Part shown: piece after piece, positions 6,095 to 10,970 of the stretch | How the letters are laid out: the number at the start of each line of letters is the position of its first letter | Numbering within the stretch: position 1 is the first letter of the stretch | Assembly (NCBI GenBank): GCA_027322375.1 | Contig: DAHVRS010000185.1 | Coordinates: 1 to 10,970 of the forward strand | Reading direction: 5' to 3' | Origin: Brachybacterium sp. | Lineage (GTDB): Bacteria > Actinomycetota > Actinomycetes > Actinomycetales > Dermabacteraceae | Length of the DNA stretch: 10,970 bases | Notes under the pieces: model-generated | The model's database searches: none | What the model was told of the DNA's origin: nothing | What the model saw: only the letters and a program-made list of their open reading frames with translations | Made by a program: the position numbers and the translations under genes

Positions 6095-7656
6095 GCCCAG
6101 ACGAGCGGGACCAGCACGATCTTCACGACGATCGAGAAGGCGAAGAGGGTCGCGTAGGCGGCTTCGATGCGCTCGTCGGCCCGTTTGGAGCTCGCGACCT
6201 CCAGCACGGCGGGCTGGCCGAGGAAGCCGGCGACCGCACCGGCGGCGCGCGCGGCGGAGAGGTCCAGCACCCAGCGGGACATGAGCAGCATGGTCACGCA
6301 GCTCAGCACCGCGATCACCACGGACAGCAGCGCGGCCCGCCAGGCGGTGGGCGAGGCGAGGACCGCGGCGACATCCGGTCCGGCGGTGAGGCCGAGGCCC
6401 GCGAGGAAGAGCAGCAGGCCCAGCTGGCGCAGGGTGAGGTTCGCGCTGCCCGGCAGCGCCCACACGATCGGGCCGGTGCGGCGCAGCGCCCCGAGCATCA
6501 TCCCCACGATCAGCGGTCCCGCCGCGGGGCCCAGCGAGAAGCTCCCGCCGGGCAGGGGCACGCTGACCAGCCCGAGCGCCACACCGATGACCAGGCCGAG
6601 CCCGAGGGAGAGCGCGTCGAGCTCCCCGGCGATGCGATCGGAGTCGCCCAGCAGCTGGTGGATGTCATCCAGGCGCGAGCGCTCGACGACCACGGCGAGG
6701 CGGTCGCCGGGCTCGAGGACGAGGTCGTCGCGGGCGAGCAGCTCGAGGTCCCCGCGCCGCACCCGGGTGACGACGGCGCCGAAGCGCGCGGCGAGGTTCA
6801 GCTCGGCGATGGAGCGAGAGGCGAGATCCGGGTTGGAGACGGTCAGCCGCGTGAACTCCACCAGCGAGCGGTCGTGGGCGAGGTGGCGAGTGCTGCGCTC
6901 ACCGAGCTCGGCGACGACCTCGTCGACCGCCTCACGCATCCCGACGGCGACCACCTCATCCCCTGTCATCAAGTCCTCACCGGGCACGATGACGCGGATC
7001 CGCCCGTCGCGGCGCAGGTAGGAGAAGCGCACGCGCTGCTCGTGCCACTGGGGGACGTCGCGGAGGTTGCGGGGGCGGAGCACGTGCACGGTGGTGGAGT
7101 GCAGGCTCGTTCCGGCGAGCGCCGGGGTGTCCTTCCGGCCGGGCCAGGCGCGGTTGACGATGACGGAGACCAGCACGATGCCGACGATCACGCCGAAGGG
7201 ATAGCCGAAGGCGTAGCCGACGGACGGGCCGGTGGTACCGGTGATGCGCTGGGCGGCATCCAGCGCCGGCGCGGCGGTGAGCGCGCCGGTGAACAGACCC
7301 AGCGACAGGTCCTGGGCGAGGCCCAGCAGGCCTCCGAGCACCACGGTGATGATCGCGCCGAGCACGGAGCTGAGAGCGGCGACGCCCAGCAGCGGCAGCT
7401 GCTTGTTGAGGTTCGCGAAGAAGGCGGCGCCGGCGGAGATGCCGACCGTGTAGACGAAGAGTGCCAGGCCAAGGGTCTGGACGATGTCCATGCCGGCGCC
7501 GAGGTGGGGTGCGGCGGCGGAGAGGGCGAGGCCGGTGAACAGCGCGCCGGCGGCGCCGAAGCGGACCCGGCCGAACGGGATCGCGCCGAGCACCGCACCG
7601 GTGGCGACGACCAGGAACAGCGTCAGCAGCGGGCTGGCCTCGAGGATCTCGATCAC
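6088..7656 (-). CDS. AspT/YidE-family transporter with two RCK_C (TrkA_C) domains
   Basis: A 522-residue protein with the layout of the aspartate:alanine exchanger (AAE) family: a membrane half with about five helices (residues 8-170), a cytosolic middle with two TrkA_C/RCK_C-type domains (about 185-255 and 265-345), and a second membrane half (about 350-522). Each half holds the family's repeated motif: GALTAAPALDAA (124-135) and AGFLGQPAVL (476-485); GYAFGYPFG (147-155) is also typical. AspT exchanges aspartate for alanine, but most relatives (YidE, YbjL) have unknown substrates, and the RCK_C domains suggest gating by a ligand or nucleotide. Length is near the usual 540-560. The GTG at 7656 is supported by GAAAGG 6 nt upstream (minus strand, 7663-7668). 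It stands alone, ending against the MFS gene. Confidence 0.85.
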   Translation of the reverse strand: MIEILEASPLLTLFLVVATGAVLGAIPFGRVRFGAAGALFTGLALSAAAPHLGAGMDIVQTLGLALFVYTVGISAGAAFFANLNKQLPLLGVAALSSVLGAIITVVLGGLLGLAQDLSLGLFTGALTAAPALDAAQRITGTTGPSVGYAFGYPFGVIVGIVLVSVIVNRAWPGRKDTPALAGTSLHSTTVHVLRPRNLRDVPQWHEQRVRFSYLRRDGRIRVIVPGEDLMTGDEVVAVGMREAVDEVVAELGERSTRHLAHDRSLVEFTRLTVSNPDLASRSIAELNLAARFGAVVTRVRRGDLELLARDDLVLEPGDRLAVVVERSRLDDIHQLLGDSDRIAGELDALSLGLGLVIGVALGLVSVPLPGGSFSLGPAAGPLIVGMMLGALRRTGPIVWALPGSANLTLRQLGLLLFLAGLGLTAGPDVAAVLASPTAWRAALLSVVIAVLSCVTMLLMSRWVLDLSAARAAGAVAGFLGQPAVLEVASSKRADERIEAAYATLFAFSIVVKIVLVPLVWAV

Positions 7657-7729
7657 GGCACGCCTTTCCGGAGCCCGCGGGCGGGCACCGGGCGGTGCGC
7701 GGAGGGCGCGGGCACCACGGTGTGGGGAG

Positions 7730-7758
7730 GGACCTGACCACGATAGACCGCCAGGTCC
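7730..7758 (-). promoter_or_regulatory. Candidate promoter/operator upstream of the AspT-type gene
   Basis: A 7-bp inverted repeat (GGACCTG 7730-7736, CAGGTCC 7752-7758) has a 15-bp centre that contains a minus-strand TATCGT (7745-7740), a TANNNT-like -10. Transcription would start near 7733, giving a leader of about 76 nt. That leader has small hairpins (gcacc-gggc-ggtgc at 7685-7698 and cacc-ac-ggtg at 7713-7722). No good -35 box is visible. Confidence 0.3.
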
Positions 7759-7817
7759 GACGGGTGGCGGGCCAGGGCGCGCGGGATGGGAGAGGTCACG
7801 ACGGCGCCGTGAGGGAT

Positions 7818-7832
7818 CACGACACCGTCGTG
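7818..7832 (-). terminator. Short hairpin after the 7-TM protein gene
   Basis: Six-base arms CACGAC and GTCGTG around a 3-nt loop start 5 bases past the minus-strand stop at 7838. A further palindrome (acggcgccgt, 7801-7810) lies just beyond. Plausible weak terminator before the AspT-type promoter; no T-run. Confidence 0.35.
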
Positions 7833-7837
7833 CGCGC

Positions 7838-8551
7838 TCACGAGGAGGTGGTGCGCGGTGTGGACGGGGCGGGGCGGCGGGCGCGGAGCGTCTCGACGAC
7901 GCCGCCGGCGATGCTGCCGAGCGCGAGCGCGATGAGCACCGTGATCAGCACGGTCATGAGCGAGGGTGCCGGCAGCGCCTCAGTGGCGGAGGCGAGGATC
8001 CCGTACAGGGACAGCACCGCGCCGACGGCACCGGCGGCAGCGATCCCGTACTGCAGGGCGCGGCCGTGCCCGGCGGCGGCGACCGCGGCGCCGACGAGGG
8101 CCACGAGCGCGACCGCCTCGATGACCACGGCGGCGAGCAGCACGAGCGGGGAGTCGGTGATGTCCTGCAGGGCGGGCAGCGCCTCGGAGGGGGCGCCGAA
8201 GGCGATGAACCCGCAGGCGAGAATGCCTGCGGCGGCCGTGAGCGCGGTGCCCTCCTCGAGCACGATCACGAGCACCGCGGCGAGGATCGCGAGGACCAGC
8301 CCGATGACCAGGGCGATCCGGGCCAGGAACTGGCCGGCGCCGATCAGCCCGTCAGCCCCGGCGAGCACGGCGCCGGCGGCGAGGCCCACGCCGCGCAGCA
8401 GACCGGTCCCCATCGCGAGGCCGGCACCGTTCCAGAGCCGCGGCGGGCCGGAGATCGCAGCGGCGGCGAGCACGAGGATGAGCGGCAGAGCGAGCGTCAT
8501 CGCCGTGAGGGCCGCGGCGAGGAGCTCGGCGGGCTCCAGATCGAGGGACAT
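7838..8551 (-). CDS. Unrecognised polytopic membrane protein (about 7 TM)
   Basis: A 237-residue protein that I cannot place in a family. It is almost entirely hydrophobic, with about seven predicted membrane segments rich in Ala, Leu, Val and Gly (roughly 10-32, 38-62, 68-98, 103-120, 133-160, 166-190 and 197-224). A short acidic N-terminus (MSLDLEPAE) precedes them and an Arg/Ser/Thr tail (RARRPAPSTPRTTSS) follows. The positive tail suggests a cytosolic C-terminus. The few polar features are EEG after the third segment and E/D-bearing loops (SEALPALQDITDS). The ATG at 8551 is chosen for GGGAGA 9 nt upstream (minus strand, 8561-8566) and because hydrophobicity begins just after it; the frame is open further upstream but there reads as Arg/Pro-rich non-coding sequence. 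It is divergent from the AraJ-like exporter. Confidence 0.75.
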   Translation of the reverse strand: MSLDLEPAELLAAALTAMTLALPLILVLAAAAISGPPRLWNGAGLAMGTGLLRGVGLAAGAVLAGADGLIGAGQFLARIALVIGLVLAILAAVLVIVLEEGTALTAAAGILACGFIAFGAPSEALPALQDITDSPLVLLAAVVIEAVALVALVGAAVAAAGHGRALQYGIAAAGAVGAVLSLYGILASATEALPAPSLMTVLITVLIALALGSIAGGVVETLRARRPAPSTPRTTSS

Positions 8552-8800
8552 GCCCCATGGTCTCCCTGAGCGGGCGCGGAGGGGGAGGAGTTCACCGAAT
8601 CGCGACCTGCTGTGACGGTGTGCGGCGCGCGGCGTGCGTCGGCGGGGACGGATGCGCGGCGGGTGTGCCGCCGCGCCTGCCTGCGGGAAGCGCGCGGGGC
8701 TGGCAGGCTGGCGGACCGAACAGGACGGCGCGCTGGGGCACCGGTGCGATGGCACGACACGACACGGCTCGAGGACGAGCGGCAGGGACGGGGTCAGCGC
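8552..8800. promoter_or_regulatory. Divergent intergenic region between the 7-TM gene and the AraJ-like exporter
   Basis: This 249-bp gap must hold the promoters of both flanking genes, but I see no convincing -35/-10 pair on either strand. It does hold a strong 9-bp-arm hairpin (8654-8662 with 8668-8676, 5-nt loop), a perfect palindrome GCACCGGTGC (8738-8747), and a three-copy 5-bp tandem (cacga/cacga/cacgg, 8753-8767). No small gene is supportable. Confidence 0.4.
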
Positions 8801-10012
8801 ATGGAGGACACGAGCACCGGGGTGCCGCGGCGCACCCTGATCTGGCTCGCGGTCGCGACCTTCACCACCGGGATCGACGGCTACGTGCTCGCCGGCCTCC
8901 TCCCCCAGATCGCCGAAGAACTGCAGGTCACGGCCGCCGCCGCGGGGCAGCTCGTCGCCGTCTTCGCGCTCACCTCCGCGATCGCGGGCCCCGTGCTCGG
9001 CGCGCTCACCAGCGGCTGGGAGCAGCGTGGAACGATCATGGCGGCGCTTTCGACCTTCATCCTCGGCAACCTGCTGAACGCCCTCGCGCCCACCTATGCG
9101 ACGGCGATGGGCGGGCGGGTGATCGCGGCGCTCGGCGGCTGCCTGCTGGGCGCCGCGGTGACCGGGTACGTGGTGCACCTCGTGCCGGCCGCGCAGCGAG
9201 GCCGGGCGCTGTCCTTCGTGCTCGGCGGCTGGATGACCGCGACCGCGCTCGGGGTGCCCGTCGGGCTCGTGCTCGGCCAGACCAGCTGGCGCCTGCCGCT
9301 GGTGATGGTGTCCGTGGTGGGGCTCGCGTCACTGGCCGGGATCGGACTGCGCCTGCCGCACCTGCGCTATCCCTCCTCGAGCCTCGGCCAACGGCTGCGC
9401 CCGCTCGCGAGCCCGCGACTGGTGGGCGGGCTCCTGGTCTCCACCGGGGTGCTGTGCGCGAGCTACACCTGCTTCACCTACGCGGTGCTGATCCTCTCCC
9501 CCTCCCATCCCGCGGCCTGGATGATCATCGTGATCATGTGCCTGTACGGGCTCGCGTCCATGGCCGGGAACGCGGTGACGGGCCGGCTCGTGGACCGCTT
9601 CTCCCCCGTCCGCGTGCTCACCGTGATCCTCGTGTTCCTGCTGGTGGATGCACTGTTCGGTGCGCTCGCCCTGGCGCTCGCAGCGCCGGTGGCGGTCGCG
9701 GTGCTGTCCCTGGTGTGGTTCCTCGCCGCCGGGGTGGGCAATGGCGGGCACGCGGTGCCGCAGCAGACCCGTCTCGCGGCGATGGCACCGGCCTCGGCCG
9801 GCGTGGTGATGGCGCTGAACGGGAGCGCGATCTCGCTGGGCAGCGCGCTCGGCGGCGGGCTGGGCGGTGTGGTGCTGACGCTCGGCGCCGGGGCTGAGCA
9901 CCTGCCGCTGCTCGCCGCGCTCGTGCTGCTGCCGACGATCGCGCTGCACCTCCTGGTCGCCGCCGCGACGCGCCGCGCGACCGCCCGCGATTCGCCCAGC
10001 GGTCCAGGCTGA
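8801..10012 (+). CDS. MFS transporter, AraJ-like DHA1 exporter
   Basis: A 403-residue, 12-helix major facilitator of the AraJ/inner-membrane-transport-protein group of DHA1. TM1 runs into the characteristic first loop YVLAGLLPQIAEELQVTAAAAGQLVAVFAL (about residues 28-57), followed by the reduced motif A region GALTSGWEQRG (about 67-77), lacking the usual Asp-Arg pair. TM4-TM5 read GGRVIAALGGCLLGAAVTGYV and GRALSFVLGGWMTATALGVPVGLVLGQTSWRLPL in pieces, the typical 'R.lqalg.g...a' and 'G...GvPlG..lg..~~sWR' patterns. ATG 8801 puts TM1 at about residue 11, normal for the family; the ribosome site is weak (GGGACGGGG region, 8785-8793). It is a single gene on its strand, convergent with the genes to its right. 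Members export sugars or drugs; this one's substrate is unknown. Confidence 0.88.
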   Translation: MEDTSTGVPRRTLIWLAVATFTTGIDGYVLAGLLPQIAEELQVTAAAAGQLVAVFALTSAIAGPVLGALTSGWEQRGTIMAALSTFILGNLLNALAPTYATAMGGRVIAALGGCLLGAAVTGYVVHLVPAAQRGRALSFVLGGWMTATALGVPVGLVLGQTSWRLPLVMVSVVGLASLAGIGLRLPHLRYPSSSLGQRLRPLASPRLVGGLLVSTGVLCASYTCFTYAVLILSPSHPAAWMIIVIMCLYGLASMAGNAVTGRLVDRFSPVRVLTVILVFLLVDALFGALALALAAPVAVAVLSLVWFLAAGVGNGGHAVPQQTRLAAMAPASAGVVMALNGSAISLGSALGGGLGGVVLTLGAGAEHLPLLAALVLLPTIALHLLVAAATRRATARDSPSGPG

Positions 10013-10042
10013 GCCCGCCGACCCAGCTCAGGCGCGGTGGGC
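10009..10042. terminator. Inverted repeats at the convergent 3' ends
   Basis: CTGAGC (10009-10014) and GCTCAG (10026-10031) form a 6-bp inverted repeat that includes the MFS stop (10010-10012) and the minus-strand stop at 10028-10030. An alternative, stronger fold pairs 10013-10020 with 10035-10042 (8 bp, one wobble, 14-nt loop). Probable shared transcription end for converging genes. Confidence 0.4.
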
Positions 10043-10249
10043 GTAGAGGTCCCGCAGCAGGGCGATCTCGGCGAAGTGGTGGGTGAGCTCGCGGTGGATG
10101 CGGGCGATGAGCGATGTGACCACGAGGGCGCTGCGGCTCGCGACCGCGTCCGGGCTCGAGGGCCTGGAGGAGGCGCTGCGGGCCTTCGCGGCACTCGAGC
10201 GGATCCTGCCGGCCAGCGTGCGGGCTGAGGTGGGCGCGGTGAGCGCAGG
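10028..10249 (-). pseudogene. Possible DinB-like C-terminal remnant
   Basis: Immediately after the stop of the right-hand MFS gene the same minus-strand frame stays open for 73 codons to a stop at 10028-10030. The last 31 residues, from the GTG codon at 10123, read VVTSLIARIHRELTHHFAEIALLRDLYAHRA in pieces. The HREL.HH.AEIALLRDLY stretch closely resembles the C-terminal helix of actinobacterial DinB-family (DUF664-like) proteins, where His residues bind metal. The preceding 42 codons are Ser/Arg/Ala-rich and show no DinB domain, and neither other minus frame supplies one. I read this as the surviving 3' end of a DinB gene whose front was lost, probably by deletion joining it to the MFS gene. 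Wobble positions are almost all G/C, consistent with recent coding. A 31-residue small protein from GTG 10123 is the alternative. Confidence 0.4.
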
Positions 10250-10970
10250 TCAGGCGTCGACGGCGGCGCGTCGGCGCTGGTCGGCGCGGTGCCAGGCCCA
10301 CAGCAGGCAGCCCACCACCACGTAGCCCAGCGCGGCGAGCGCGACCACGGTGAGGCTGCCGGTGATGAGCGGGGCGATCACGCCGGAGAGCAGCGCGTTC
10401 ATGATCAGGGTGAAGAAGGTGCCCAGCGATGCCGCGGCCCCGCGCTGATGGGTGAACAGGTCCAGGATCTCCAGCTGCATCGGTGCGAAGAACAGCGAGG
10501 CGGTGAAGGACATGAGCGCCGGCCCCACGAGCACAGGCAGCAGGCTCGCGTCCAGCTGCCCGGACGGGTCGGGGAAGGTGCTGACGAGCACGAGGTTCAC
10601 CACGCTCATCGCGAGGGTGCCCACGAAACCGAGGGTGATCAGGCGCGAGCGCTCCATCGCCTCCGCTGCACGCGCCACCACCCAGGAACCGGCGATCATG
10701 CCGAAGATCAGCGGCCCGAACAGCACCCAGAAGTCCTGCTCGCCGAGGCCCAGCAGGCGCACCACGATGATCGGTGCGGCGGCGACGAACACGAAGTGGG
10801 CGGCGAAGCCGAAGGCGGTCGCGAGCGCGATCCGGATCAGCACCGGCGAGCGCCCCACGTCCCACAGCGCGCCGAGCACGGAGCCGAGCCGCAGCGGGAT
10901 CCGTGCCTCGCGGGGCAGGGATTCGGGCATGAGCGCGGTCGCGACCAGCACCGCCACCCCGTACAGGCCC
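10250..10970 (-). CDS. Bcr/CflA-like MFS transporter, C-terminal part (cut by window edge)
   Basis: The 239 visible residues are the C-terminal half of a DHA1 drug:H+ antiporter of the Bcr/CflA style; the N-terminal six helices lie beyond the right edge, and the frame is open to the last base. Visible are the end of TM6 followed by the typical 'ALMPESLPREAR' loop, a central loop RLGSVLGALWDVGRSPVLIRIALATAF, and the family patterns FVFVAAAPIIVVRLLGLGEQDFWVLFGPLIFGMIAGSW and HQRGAAASLGTFFTLIMNALLSG (given here in part). About six membrane segments are seen, then a basic tail (HRADQRRRAAVDA). A GTG at 10957 is not a likely start, since family proteins are about 400 residues. Its stop is directly followed in frame by the DinB-like remnant. 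Substrate unknown. Confidence 0.87.
   Translation of the reverse strand, partial: GLYGVAVLVATALMPESLPREARIPLRLGSVLGALWDVGRSPVLIRIALATAFGFAAHFVFVAAAPIIVVRLLGLGEQDFWVLFGPLIFGMIAGSWVVARAAEAMERSRLITLGFVGTLAMSVVNLVLVSTFPDPSGQLDASLLPVLVGPALMSFTASLFFAPMQLEILDLFTHQRGAAASLGTFFTLIMNALLSGVIAPLITGSLTVVALAALGYVVVGCLLWAWHRADQRRRAAVDA

Noticed and set aside
5860..7737. Long open plus-strand frame (625 codons) opposite the AspT-type gene
   Set aside because: It starts inside the MFS gene in another frame, and its translation is Gly/Glu/Gln/Arg-rich low-complexity shadow. The minus-strand gene carries both family motifs and a good ribosome site.
8612..8800. Upstream extension of the AraJ-like exporter to an ATG-like start at 8612
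   Set aside because: The added 63 residues are Arg/Ala/Cys-rich and unlike an MFS N-terminus, and they cover the divergent promoter region and a hairpin.
10083..10325. Small plus-strand frame (80 codons) in the gap right of the AraJ-like exporter
   Set aside because: Its helix-like look comes from sharing wobble positions with the opposite minus-strand frame. It runs into the 3' end of the Bcr/CflA-like gene and has no recognised family; the minus-strand DinB-like reading is better supported.

Overview
The window is very GC-rich. Its genes are dense, use almost exclusively G/C wobble positions, often start with GTG, and include one gene that looks leaderless. Together this points to a high-GC actinobacterium, and the gene types would fit a Micrococcales member such as Brachybacterium; that genus is an inference from style, not from a marker gene. 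There are ten supportable protein-coding genes (two cut by the window edges), one probable gene remnant, no rRNA or tRNA, no CRISPR array and no recognisable insertion sequence.

Layout, left to right. (1) Minus strand: the N-terminal part of an MgtE-type Mg2+ transporter/channel, preceded by an AHSA1/SRPBCC-fold protein; between them lies a short stretch with 15-bp tandem repeats and hairpins. (2) Plus strand, divergent from (1): a tightly coupled two-gene unit with a long-chain mannitol/fructuronate-type dehydrogenase and an L-idonate-5-dehydrogenase-like medium-chain dehydrogenase, closed by a very strong hairpin. (3) Plus strand: a MarR-type repressor with a well-formed operator embedded in its own promoter, followed by a DHA1-type MFS efflux pump. 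(4) Minus strand, convergent with (3): an AspT/YidE-type transporter; upstream of it an unrecognised 7-TM membrane protein. (5) Plus strand: an AraJ-like MFS exporter. (6) Minus strand: a DinB-like C-terminal remnant and the C-terminal half of a Bcr/CflA-like MFS transporter running off the right edge.

Functionally the window reads as an accessory island of small-molecule transport (three MFS pumps, one AspT-type carrier, one Mg2+ transporter) plus an oxidoreductase pair for sugar acids or polyols. The MarR protein and the first MFS pump form a probable self-regulated drug/solvent efflux cassette. The two dehydrogenases probably interconvert keto/hydroxy forms of the same sugar-acid pool, but no kinase, dehydratase or uptake system for that pathway is visible here.

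Nothing in the window amounts to a clearly new multi-gene system. The points most worth a second look are the MarR operator with its probable leaderless start, the loss of the structural zinc cysteines in the idonate-dehydrogenase-like enzyme, inverted repeats built on the stop codons at two convergent junctions, and the DinB-like remnant.
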